Of a DNA stretch of 23,012 nucleotides, positions 6,959-14,390 are shown one piece after another. This stretch comes from JALHNF01 sp031972295 (GTDB lineage: Bacteria; Patescibacteriota; Minisyncoccia; Phycocordibacterales; UBA5272). The translations under genes were made by a program, and so were the position numbers. How positions within the stretch are numbered: the first letter of the stretch is position 1; every line of letters begins with the position of its first letter. A model generated the notes under the pieces. It had not been told where the DNA came from, searched no databases, and worked only from the letters and a program-made list of their open reading frames with translations. The stretch covers positions 1 to 23,012 of the forward strand of contig DALYEZ010000010.1 of assembly GCA_031972295.1 (NCBI GenBank). Direction: 5' to 3'.

Positions 6959-7650
6959 TTGTAGGTGGTGTACAGAAACTAACCCTTGTTGATTTTCCAG
7001 GTAAAGTTGCTGCAATTATTTTTACTAAGGGTTGTATTTTTCGGTGTCCGTATTGTCATAATCCCGATCTCGTTCTTCCTGAACGAGGTGTGGTAGTTCC
7101 TCTCCCTGAGGTAAAATATTTTCTGGAAGAAAAGAAAGATTTTCTTGATGGTATTTGTATTAGTGGGGGAGAGCCAACATTACACAAAGACCTTCCTGAG
7201 TTTATTGCCTACATAAAAGATCTTGGATACTCGGTTAAATTAGATACAAACGGCGTTACTCCATCAATGGTTCAGGAGTTAATTGATAGAAAGCTCGTTG
7301 ATTACTTTGCCATGGATCTTAAGCAGACTTGGGAAAAGTATCAAAAAATTGCAAATCTCGCGCCGGGCAAGGAAAGATTTATTGAGAGTTGCAAGGAAAC
7401 ATTCAAAATAATACAGGAGTCTTCTGTACCACACGAATGGCGGACAACTGTTTTGCCGGGCATTCACACAGAAGCTGACTTTATTGAGATGGCCTCATGG
7501 CTTTTGCCGGGGGAGCAGTATTTTATTCAGGATATAAATTATGCTGTAACTCTTGATACTAATCTCAATAAAAATAATCGTTTAGATGTGTCGGACTTGG
7601 TTACTACCTTGCAGGGTTTGTACCCACATCTTCGTATAGAAAAGCGTTAA
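6955..7650 (+). CDS. nrdG: Radical SAM activase of the class III reductase
   Basis: Cleaves S-adenosylmethionine with a [4Fe-4S] cluster to place the glycyl radical on NrdD. The 231-residue protein has the cluster motif CxxxCxxC at Cys27, Cys31 and Cys34 (GCIFRCPYCHNP), preceded by LTLVDFPGKVAAIIF, and the SAM-binding GGEP at ISGGEPTLHKD. It is longer than the E. coli protein (about 154 residues) and resembles the longer NrdG/pyruvate-formate-lyase-activase-like form found in many anaerobes. It overlaps the nrdD stop by four bases. No extra ferredoxin-like cluster is seen. Confidence 0.92.
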   Translation: MIVGGVQKLTLVDFPGKVAAIIFTKGCIFRCPYCHNPDLVLPERGVVVPLPEVKYFLEEKKDFLDGICISGGEPTLHKDLPEFIAYIKDLGYSVKLDTNGVTPSMVQELIDRKLVDYFAMDLKQTWEKYQKIANLAPGKERFIESCKETFKIIQESSVPHEWRTTVLPGIHTEADFIEMASWLLPGEQYFIQDINYAVTLDTNLNKNNRLDVSDLVTTLQGLYPHLRIEKR

Positions 7651-7683
7651 GTGATATATAATTACCGTAACTAACAAAATAAA

Positions 7684-8895
7684 ATGTATACATATCTCAC
7701 ATTAGAAATCATCGCATGGCTTCTTGGAGGAATAGTTCTGTTTTATGTAGTCCTCCATATTCTCCCAGCTCAGCACGGTTTGAGAAAAAAACTTTTTCGT
7801 TTTCGTTTCGCTCTCATCACCCTTATTTGTGCAGTGATGCTAGGAGTGTATTCTCAAAAAACATATCCACCTGATTTTGCGATGCCTGTCTGGATGCACT
7901 CATTTGCGCCAAATCATCATGCGCCAAATTTACCACTGGTGAGTATTGTATCCTTCTTCTTGAATGCGAATAACTTTGAACGTGTTCTTGATATATCACG
8001 AGACCCCAATGATGTTCCGTCGCCTTTAGAAAGGACTGAGCCTGAAGTGGTCAAAATTGCCATGACTGTTAAGGAGGTAATATCTGAAATTGCCCCAGGG
8101 ATTTATTTTAACTATTGGACATTTGACGGACAGGTCCCTGGTCCGATGTTGCGAATTGTAGAGGGTGACACAGTTGAATTATCTTTAACGAACCACAAAA
8201 CAAGCATTCATTACCACAATATTGACCTCCATGCTGTTACTGGTCCAGGTGGTGGCTCTGGTCTTACAAGTGTTGCTCCTGGAGAAACAAAGACATTTCG
8301 GTGGAAGGCACTGAACCCAGGGCTGTATATTTACCATTGCGCGACAATGAATGTCAGCGTTCATAATTCTCATGGGCAGTATGGTTTGATACTTGTTGAA
8401 CCAAAAGGGGGATTACCAAAAGTAGACAAAGAATTCTACCTTGTCCAAGGTGAGTTTTATACCGCAGGTGACATTGGAAGAAAGGGTCTTACTCGTTTCG
8501 ATTCTCAAGCGCTACAAGATGGGATTCCTAATTACGTTGTGTTTAATGGAAGAATTGAAAATGATACAAAACGGATGAAGGTAAACGCAGGTGACCGTGT
8601 CCGTGTGTTTGTGGGTAATGGAGGAGTAAATCTTATTTCTTCATTCCACATTATTGGAGAAATTTTTGACCGAGTGTATCCGGAAGGCGCAATGGGTGAA
8701 GGTTCTACTATTCTAAAAAATGTTCAAACAACGGCTGTGTTGCCAGGAGGTTCTGCGATTGTAGAATTCACTGCCGAAGTGCCTGGAGATCTCACTGTTG
8801 TTGATCACGCACTTGCACGTATGAACAAGGGTGCATGGACAACCATTCAGGTTGTTGGAAGTCCACGACCAGACATTATTCAAGGGGTTGAATAG
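7684..8895 (+). CDS. nirK: AniA-type copper nitrite reductase with two N-terminal membrane helices
   Basis: Reduces nitrite to nitric oxide outside the membrane. Residues 1-30 and 37-58 are two membrane helices, in place of a cleaved signal peptide or lipoprotein anchor; two cupredoxin domains follow. The copper sites align residue by residue with Neisseria AniA. Type-2 ligands are His183, His218 and His375, with catalytic Asp181 and His322 (SSFHIIGEIFD). Type-1 ligands His178, Cys219 and His227 are present, but the axial Met is Gln232 (HNSHGQYG where AniA has HIANGMYG). The type-2 catalytic site is therefore intact while the type-1 electron-transfer site resembles stellacyanin. TATAAT at 7657-7662 suggests its own promoter, 33 bases after nrdG; no Shine-Dalgarno sequence is seen. 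Confidence 0.9.
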   Translation: MYTYLTLEIIAWLLGGIVLFYVVLHILPAQHGLRKKLFRFRFALITLICAVMLGVYSQKTYPPDFAMPVWMHSFAPNHHAPNLPLVSIVSFFLNANNFERVLDISRDPNDVPSPLERTEPEVVKIAMTVKEVISEIAPGIYFNYWTFDGQVPGPMLRIVEGDTVELSLTNHKTSIHYHNIDLHAVTGPGGGSGLTSVAPGETKTFRWKALNPGLYIYHCATMNVSVHNSHGQYGLILVEPKGGLPKVDKEFYLVQGEFYTAGDIGRKGLTRFDSQALQDGIPNYVVFNGRIENDTKRMKVNAGDRVRVFVGNGGVNLISSFHIIGEIFDRVYPEGAMGEGSTILKNVQTTAVLPGGSAIVEFTAEVPGDLTVVDHALARMNKGAWTTIQVVGSPRPDIIQGVE

Positions 8896-8936
8896 GTTTT
8901 TGATTTTCTAGCTGACTTTTCGAAGAGTACCCACTG

Positions 8937-8967
8937 ACAAAGCCGTCAGGAGGGCGGTTTTGTTTTA
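8937..8967 (+). terminator. Intrinsic terminator after nirK
   Basis: ACAAAGCCG (8937-8945) pairs with CGGTTTTGT (8955-8963) over nine pairs with one G-U, followed by TTTTA. It ends the nrdDG-nirK region. The rest of 8968-9061 holds nothing I can support. Confidence 0.8.
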
Positions 8968-9061
8968 TAGATAGAGTTACGGATACCAAAATGCTTTTGG
9001 GAAGAGGAGAGTATTTAAAAACGTTGAAGAAGAAATAGATTGGAATTGGGGTGGAGTATAT

Positions 9062-9484
9062 TTATTTAGTATATTTTTTCTTCATATCCACGAAAGATTG
9101 CTTGATAAGTTTAGTAAGTATTTTTTCATTTATATCTGACAATCTTTTTATATACAAACATCCGACACTCGTCTTGTGTTTTCCAAGGTCTTTCAATAAA
9201 GTTCCATAGTTTTTAAATCCAGGCATGATGTAAAGGGTAAGATTTTGCTTGCGGGGAGAAAATCCAGTCAGAGGCCAGTCACCCTTTTGCGCACTGCGTT
9301 CCGATGAGTAATGATATGTTCCAAACCCTATAATTGACGATCCCCACATCTTTGGCTTTTCTCCAGTTACTTCTTTAAATATTTTAAGCAATGCCAAACT
9401 ATCCTTACGTTTTTCCGGATCTTCAACCTCTTTGATAAAGCTCGTAACACTTGCTGTGGTTACTTTTGTTTTAATTTCTGCCAT
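9062..9484 (-). CDS. DUF1801 (YdhG-like) domain protein
   Basis: 140 residues with the conserved core of DUF1801: KMWGSSIIGFGTYHY, GDWPLTGFSPRKQNLTLYIM and LGKHKTSVGCLYIKRLSD. The fold is a small single domain without signal or membrane segments; the family has no settled biochemical role. The family match is strong over most of the length, so the gene is complete. The start is the ATG at 9482-9484; TAATAT ends about 8 bases before it (TATAAA about 5 bases) and there is no ribosome binding site, consistent with a leaderless mRNA. It lies 35 bases downstream of tRNA-Gln on the same strand. Confidence 0.88.
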   Translation of the reverse strand: MAEIKTKVTTASVTSFIKEVEDPEKRKDSLALLKIFKEVTGEKPKMWGSSIIGFGTYHYSSERSAQKGDWPLTGFSPRKQNLTLYIMPGFKNYGTLLKDLGKHKTSVGCLYIKRLSDINEKILTKLIKQSFVDMKKKYTK

Positions 9485-9519
9485 ATGAATTTATATTAGC
9501 AAAATTAAGCTTAAAGTAT

Positions 9520-9593
9520 TGGCTGCCAGACTTGGAATCGAACCAAGATACACAGCTTCAAAGGCTGTTGTCCTACCTTTAGACGATCTGGCA
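9520..9593 (-). tRNA. tRNA-Gln (anticodon TTG)
   Basis: A complete cloverleaf of 74 bases. Acceptor TGCCAGA pairs with TCTGGCA, the anticodon arm is ACAGC-CTTTGAA-GCTGT and the T arm is CTTGG-TTCGATT-CCAAG. The discriminator is G and the 3' CCA is encoded. Anticodon UUG reads CAA and, by wobble, CAG. Confidence 0.95.
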
Positions 9594-9624
9594 ATATTGC
9601 ATGGGGAACCCATACGATTGCTCG

Positions 9625-9653
9625 ATAATAGCAGACTTTTTGCGAAAATTGAA
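9625..9653 (-). promoter_or_regulatory. Probable promoter of tRNA-Gln
   Basis: On the minus strand TTCAAT (9648-9653), a 17-base spacer and TATTAT (9625-9630) precede the tRNA. The expected start is about 25 bases before the mature 5' end. The -35 is weak. Confidence 0.4.
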
Positions 9654-9675
9654 ATAAGCGTATACTAGAAATGTT

Positions 9676-10239
9676 GTGAATACTTCTTCATTTTCCTACG
9701 CTAATTCCGAACCATTCTTTGCACGAGTTGTTTCTTGTCCTCATTGGGAAGACCACCATATAGAACGCGCAAAATCTGCAAATGATTTTAAATTACTTGG
9801 CGAGCTTGTGTGTGAAGTGGCAGAGAAAATGCCGAAGCCTCTTTTTATGGTTTCAGGTCCGATGACCACTGGTGGCATGGGCTCATACTCAAAAAATATT
9901 CTATTGTTTCAGCACGCAATAGATGAAGCAATTAAGGCGGGCGTAACTGTGTTTAATCAAACAATGCTTGAAGAGCATTTGCAGCGTTTAGTGCGCGAAT
10001 GGCTTACTTGTAATCCTGAGTCAGAATACTGCAATCATGTGCTTACCGATGTGTACGAAGCCTTGCTTGCATCGGGACACATACACGGGGTGTACTTTAT
10101 GCCAGACTGGCACACCTCACGCGGAGCGCGCTGGGAAAGGGAAGCGTCCGAACGTCTTAATGTTGCAGTTCACGACTATCCAAGTGAGTGGTACGAAAAA
10201 GCAACGAGCAGAACAAAACTATTTTTTAACGAAGATTAA
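9676..10239 (+). CDS. DUF4406-like / deoxyribosyltransferase-fold protein
   Basis: 187 residues from GTG. The core MVSGPMTTGGMGSYSKN (about residues 58-74) followed by VTVFNQ, and later YFMPDWHTSRGARWEREAS (about 140-158), matches DUF4406, a family with the nucleoside 2-deoxyribosyltransferase fold that is frequent in phages. In that fold the W..S.GA..E segment contributes the catalytic Glu. The GTG start is chosen because TATACT (9661-9666) ends 9 bases before it and an ATG at 9671 is followed at once by a stop. The stop codon overlaps that of the convergent dnaE within TTAA. Substrate unknown. Confidence 0.65.
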   Translation: MNTSSFSYANSEPFFARVVSCPHWEDHHIERAKSANDFKLLGELVCEVAEKMPKPLFMVSGPMTTGGMGSYSKNILLFQHAIDEAIKAGVTVFNQTMLEEHLQRLVREWLTCNPESEYCNHVLTDVYEALLASGHIHGVYFMPDWHTSRGARWEREASERLNVAVHDYPSEWYEKATSRTKLFFNED

Positions 10240-13200
10240 ATTTTTCGAGCTTCTTCGAGGATGAGTGATTTCTCATCATTTCTGAGTGACACCTTTGCTT
10301 TAATGGAAAGGCAGGTGTCCGGCACAAGAATACTTTTGAGTTCTTTGTATGTGCGAGGGAAGACAACAGCTTCTGTGGTGCCAGAGAGGTCGGCAAGTTT
10401 AAGGAAACACATTTTTTCACCTTTTTTAGTATCTATCTCACGAACTTCTTGAATAATACAGCCGAGATCACGCACTGTTTCTCCGTCTTGCCACGCGTCA
10501 CCTTTTAATTTTGCAAAATTTTCTTTCTTTTTTTCAAAGACATGTTTCCACTTGTCGAGCGGATGTCCAGAAATGAAGAGTCCGAGGAGTTCTTTTTCCC
10601 ATTGTAGTTTTTGGTCGTTTGAAATAGTTGGAACTTCTTTGAGTCGAATGTCATGGAAGTCGTCATGCATAACAAAGAGACTTCCTTGTGAAGCATCGCT
10701 TTGCATGTGGTTGCGGTGATACTCAAGAATATTTTCTACATTGCCGTACAGAACTCCGCGGTCACCAAGATCATCGAGTGCTCCGGACATCACGAGTGCC
10801 TCAATAGATTTTTTGTTTACATTTTTGTGCGTCACGCGTTGTAAGAAACTTGAAAGAGAAGTAAAAGGTCCGTTTGCTTTGCGCTCGTTGATGATTCCGT
10901 TTGCGATGTCTTCGCCAAAGTTTTTAATTGAGTAGAGTCCGAAACGAATCTCATCTTTTCCTGACTCTTTGTTTGGCACTACAGTAAAGGATCCTTCGCT
11001 AAAGTTTACACTCGGAGGTAATACGTCGATACTGAGCTTTTTACAGTCATCGATAGATTCAGCAACTTTTTCTGTATCACCTGCTTCAGCTGAGAGGACA
11101 CTTGCCATATATTCAGCAGCATAGTTTGCTTTAAGGTAGGCGGTAATATATGCCACCCAGCCGTATGACACAGAGTGAGCTTTATTAAATCCATACGCTG
11201 CAAATGGTTCAATCCAACTCCAAATCTGTTTTGCTTTTGACTCACTCCAACCAGAGTGTGTGATACATCCTTTAATAAATTTTTCTTTTTGCGCGGCCAT
11301 TTCTTCAGGAATCTTTTTTCCTACAGCTTTACGAAACTTATCCACCTCACCCCAGGTATAGCCAGCGAGTTTGTTTGCCATCATGAGGAGGTCGTCTTGA
11401 TATACCAAAATACCGTAGGTCTTTTCGAGAATCGGCTCAAGTGCAGGGTCGAGGTATGAAATCTTACTCCGGTCGTGTTTGCGGGCAATGTATTCAGGGA
11501 TAAATTGAATAGGTCCTGGGCGGTAAAGAGCCACCATGGCGTTTATATCGTGAATTGTTGATGGTTTGAGGTCTATCAAGTACTTGGTCATTCCATCACC
11601 GTTGAGCTGGAAAAGATCAGCAGTTTCGCCACGCGCCAGCATTTCGAATGTTTTTGTGTCATCAAGGGGGACCTTGTCGATATCAATAAGAATCCCGAAT
11701 CTTTTCTCAATGAGTTCGATTGCATTCTTAATAATTTTTAAGTTTTTAAGTCCTAAGAAGTCAAACTTAAGAAGCCCTGCTTCCTCGATGGTGTACATGT
11801 CGTACTGAGAAATAATTTTCTTTTCACCTTTAGTATCGTATTGCAGCGGCGTGAAGTCAGTGAGTGCAGACGGAGAAATAACCACACCGGCAGCATGAAC
11901 AGAAACGTGCCGCGCACACCCTTCAATCTTTTTTGCAGTATCAATAATTGCTTTTGTGTCCGGATCTTTATCGTAGAGCTCTTTGAGTTCAGGAGTTGTC
12001 TCAAGGGCGTGCTCGATTGTCATGGGGAAACCTTGTGAACCCATTGGAATGAGTTTTGAAATTTTGTCACCAACCGCATACTCGTATTTCATTGCACGAG
12101 CCACGTCACGCACAGAGCCGCGAGCGGCCATGGTTCCGAACGTTCCAATTTGAGCTACTTTATCAGCGCCATATTTCTTGCGAGAGTATTCGATCATTTC
12201 ATCGCGTCTGTCGTCGGCGTAGTCCATGTCGATGTCGGGCGCAGATGGACGTTCTGGATTCAAGAAACGTTCAAAGGGAATTTGAAACTCAATAGGGTCA
12301 ATGTTGGTAATGCCCGAAAGATAGGTAACCATTGATCCTGATACTGACCCACGAATGTTAGAAAGAATTCCGTGTGATCGTGCGTATGCAAGAAGGTCAG
12401 CAACTACAAGAAAGTAAGGCGAGTAGCCTTTTTGTTTGATAACCGAAAGTTCGTATTCTACACGCGTAAGTGCACTTTCTGTTTTTTCTACTCCTCGTCT
12501 TGCAAATCCTTCAAACACAATGCGACGGAGCTCGTCATCGGCAGTTTTGCCTTCCGGAATATCTATATTCGGGAAAACCCATTTTCCAAGCTCAATTTCA
12601 AGATTACACATCTCGGCAACTTTTCGAGTGTTTGCAACTGCTTCTGGAATATCGCGGAAATAATTGTTAGCGGTTTTTGTATCAATAAATGAATAATCGT
12701 CCTTTCCAAAGCCATACTTATTTTCACGACCTTCATTTTGAATACCTACGAGCACTTCGTGAGCATCGCGATCATCAGGGTTTAGGTAGTAGACATTTTG
12801 TGTAGCAACAAGTGGAACGTCGAGTTCTTTTGCAAGCGCTATGAGCCCGTCACGAATTGGTTTTGCATTGTCATACGCAACCTGTGCCACAATCTCGATG
12901 AAGTAATTTTCTTTACCGAAAATATCTTGGTGTTCACGTACAACTTCAGCTGCTCTATTTTTGTCGATGATGACTGTTTTTGAGAGTTCGCCACCTGGTC
13001 CACCAGAGAGACAAATAAGTCCTTCGCTGTGAGCTCGCAAAAGTTCTTTGTCGACACGGGGTTTGTAATAAAAACCTTCCAAATTAGAAAGGGTAACCAA
13101 CTTGATGAGATTTTTATAGCCCACTTCATTTTTAGCCAGCAGTGTGAGTCGATGTCGGCGAGTGTCTTCTTTACTGTCTTTGTCGAAACGCGTACGGGTA

Positions 13201-13412
13201 GCAACAAACGCATCGAGTCCAATTATTGGTTTTATTCCAGAGTCTTTACATTTTTTGTAAAACTCAATCGTGCTGTACATGTTGCCATTTTCAGTGAGGG
13301 CAAGGGCGGGCATCTCGAACTCTTTAGCACGATCCACAAGCTCGTCTATTTTTGCGAGACCTTCCAAAAGTGAATAATGAGAGTGAGTATGAAGATGAAT
13401 AAATGGCTCCAT
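10236..13412 (-). CDS. dnaE: DNA polymerase III alpha subunit
   Basis: The replicative polymerase, 1058 residues, slightly shorter than E. coli DnaE (1160). Order: PHP domain (about 1-270), palm with PDIDMDYADDRRDEM near residue 391 and the third catalytic Asp in LLKFDFLGLKNL near 549, fingers, helix-hairpin-helix region, and a C-terminal OB fold (GEKMCFLKLADLSG). The polymerase triad is intact. The PHP metal site is altered: the usual TDHGN is TENGN (Glu41, Asn42) and the usual Glu of IIG.EAYVA is Asp66, so proofreading by PHP may be weak or lost. TATACT at 13420-13425 ends 7 bases before the ATG at 13410-13412. Divergent from rnhB by 30 bases. Confidence 0.95.
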   Translation of the reverse strand: MEPFIHLHTHSHYSLLEGLAKIDELVDRAKEFEMPALALTENGNMYSTIEFYKKCKDSGIKPIIGLDAFVATRTRFDKDSKEDTRRHRLTLLAKNEVGYKNLIKLVTLSNLEGFYYKPRVDKELLRAHSEGLICLSGGPGGELSKTVIIDKNRAAEVVREHQDIFGKENYFIEIVAQVAYDNAKPIRDGLIALAKELDVPLVATQNVYYLNPDDRDAHEVLVGIQNEGRENKYGFGKDDYSFIDTKTANNYFRDIPEAVANTRKVAEMCNLEIELGKWVFPNIDIPEGKTADDELRRIVFEGFARRGVEKTESALTRVEYELSVIKQKGYSPYFLVVADLLAYARSHGILSNIRGSVSGSMVTYLSGITNIDPIEFQIPFERFLNPERPSAPDIDMDYADDRRDEMIEYSRKKYGADKVAQIGTFGTMAARGSVRDVARAMKYEYAVGDKISKLIPMGSQGFPMTIEHALETTPELKELYDKDPDTKAIIDTAKKIEGCARHVSVHAAGVVISPSALTDFTPLQYDTKGEKKIISQYDMYTIEEAGLLKFDFLGLKNLKIIKNAIELIEKRFGILIDIDKVPLDDTKTFEMLARGETADLFQLNGDGMTKYLIDLKPSTIHDINAMVALYRPGPIQFIPEYIARKHDRSKISYLDPALEPILEKTYGILVYQDDLLMMANKLAGYTWGEVDKFRKAVGKKIPEEMAAQKEKFIKGCITHSGWSESKAKQIWSWIEPFAAYGFNKAHSVSYGWVAYITAYLKANYAAEYMASVLSAEAGDTEKVAESIDDCKKLSIDVLPPSVNFSEGSFTVVPNKESGKDEIRFGLYSIKNFGEDIANGIINERKANGPFTSLSSFLQRVTHKNVNKKSIEALVMSGALDDLGDRGVLYGNVENILEYHRNHMQSDASQGSLFVMHDDFHDIRLKEVPTISNDQKLQWEKELLGLFISGHPLDKWKHVFEKKKENFAKLKGDAWQDGETVRDLGCIIQEVREIDTKKGEKMCFLKLADLSGTTEAVVFPRTYKELKSILVPDTCLSIKAKVSLRNDEKSLILEEARKI

Positions 13413-13442
13413 TTCCCCCAGTATACCTGGTAGAGTGTAAGA
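13413..13442. promoter_or_regulatory. Compact bidirectional promoter between dnaE and rnhB
   Basis: The 30 bases between two divergent start codons contain the palindrome GTATAC (13421-13426). Read leftwards it gives the -10 TATACT 7 bases before dnaE; read rightwards it gives TATACC 15 bases before the rnhB GTG. Any -35 elements would lie inside the opposite coding sequence. Confidence 0.5.
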
Positions 13443-14054
13443 GTGAAAAATAGTCGTAAAAAGAGTCTATATAGCCTTGGAATTGATGAGGTTGGACGTG
13501 GTCCGCTTGCGGGCCCGGTTGCCGTTGGTGTGGTCCGAACCGCGCTTTTACGCAAGCAATACTCCAAGTTGCTTTCAGGTATTCGTGACTCGAAAAAGGC
13601 AACTCAAGCAGAAAGAGAGAAGTGGTATGAAAAGGCTGTCGTTTGGAAAAAAGAAAAAAGGATTGACTGGGAGGTGACTTTTAAAAGTGCGCATTTTATA
13701 GACACAAAGGGAATTGTTCCGAGCATTCGTGCCTGCATGTATAAGGGAATAAAAAAAGTTAAGGGTGTGTATGGCGAAGAGTACCTTTTAGATGGTGGAC
13801 TCAAACTCAAGCCCGAGTATGTAAAACAAAAAACGATTATAAAAGGTGACAGCAAAGAACTGCTCATTGCACTTGCGGCAACGATTGCGAAGGTGGTCCG
13901 TGATAGATATATGGCACGTTTGGCTAAAAAATATCCCAAATATGGTTTTGAAGTTCATAAAGGATATGGAACTAAAAAGCACAGGGAAGCAATACGAGCA
14001 TTTGGACTTTCCCAAGTGCACAGAAAATCTTTTTGCAAAAACATAGAAAAATAA
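13443..14054 (+). CDS. rnhB: Ribonuclease HII
   Basis: Cuts RNA in RNA-DNA hybrids and single ribonucleotides in DNA. 203 residues with the family signature GIDEVGRGPLAGPVAVGVV near residue 13, which holds the first catalytic Asp and Glu plus the GRG loop that senses the RNA-DNA junction. IRDSKKA follows near residue 48 and GDSKELLIALAATIAKVVRD near 137, with the later acidic residues. The C-terminus Y.FEVHKGYGTKKH is typical. The start is a GTG at 13443, before MKNSRKKSLYSLGIDE; no Shine-Dalgarno sequence. Confidence 0.95.
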   Translation: MKNSRKKSLYSLGIDEVGRGPLAGPVAVGVVRTALLRKQYSKLLSGIRDSKKATQAEREKWYEKAVVWKKEKRIDWEVTFKSAHFIDTKGIVPSIRACMYKGIKKVKGVYGEEYLLDGGLKLKPEYVKQKTIIKGDSKELLIALAATIAKVVRDRYMARLAKKYPKYGFEVHKGYGTKKHREAIRAFGLSQVHRKSFCKNIEK

Positions 14055-14109
14055 GTAGATTAACGAGACCCTTTTTTATTTTGACATTCTATTGTATACT
14101 GTTTCCTAT

Positions 14110-14331
14110 ATGGTAGTACGAATGCGACACACGCGGGGACACACACGAAATCGTCGAAGTCATCACGCGCTTACAAATATTCCTGTAGTGAAAACAAAAG
14201 GAGACGGTATCCGATTGAACCACACTGCATCAAAGGAAACAGGAACCTATAAAGGTAAACCTGTAAAAGCGCTTCAGCGAAAGCTCGACAAGAAGATTGC
14301 GAAAAAAGCTCCTGCAAAGAAGCGGAAGTAG
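14110..14331 (+). CDS. rpmF: Ribosomal protein bL32
   Basis: A 73-residue basic protein of the large ribosomal subunit. The N-terminal core RMRHTRGHTRNRRSHHALT matches bL32 (typically AVPK..TSKSRRD.RRSHHAL), and the tail ends in Lys-rich AKKAPAKKRK. The zinc-binding Cys pairs found in some bL32 are absent. I place the start at ATG 14110 (MVVRMRH); ATG 14122 would give MRHTRGH and is also possible. TATACT (14095-14100) ends 9 bases before ATG 14110. A TTGACA at 14081-14086 would instead place a -10 at TCCTAT (14104-14109) and favour the later ATG. Confidence 0.88.
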   Translation: MVVRMRHTRGHTRNRRSHHALTNIPVVKTKGDGIRLNHTASKETGTYKGKPVKALQRKLDKKIAKKAPAKKRK

Positions 14332-14337
14332 GTCACA

Positions 14338-14365
14338 CAAAACGCTCATGTATTTGAGCGTTTTG
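14338..14365. terminator. Hairpin terminator after rpmF
   Basis: CAAAACGCTCA (14338-14348) pairs exactly with TGAGCGTTTTG (14355-14365) around a 6-base loop. The T tract lies within the 3' arm, so it may be a modest terminator. Confidence 0.7.
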
Positions 14366-14390
14366 CATTAAAAAAATAATTTGTTCTTTT

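Noticed and set aside
8991..9038. 15-residue frame MLLGRGEYLKTLKKK after the nirK terminator
   Set aside because: Too short, with no ribosome binding site, promoter or family match; it is probably non-coding.
12839..13222. 127-codon antisense frame within dnaE
   Set aside because: It has no recognisable domain and lies fully within a conserved dnaE frame.
14081..14100. TTGACA plus TATACT as one promoter for rpmF
   Set aside because: The spacing is only 8 bases, too short for one polymerase; each element may belong to a different promoter.
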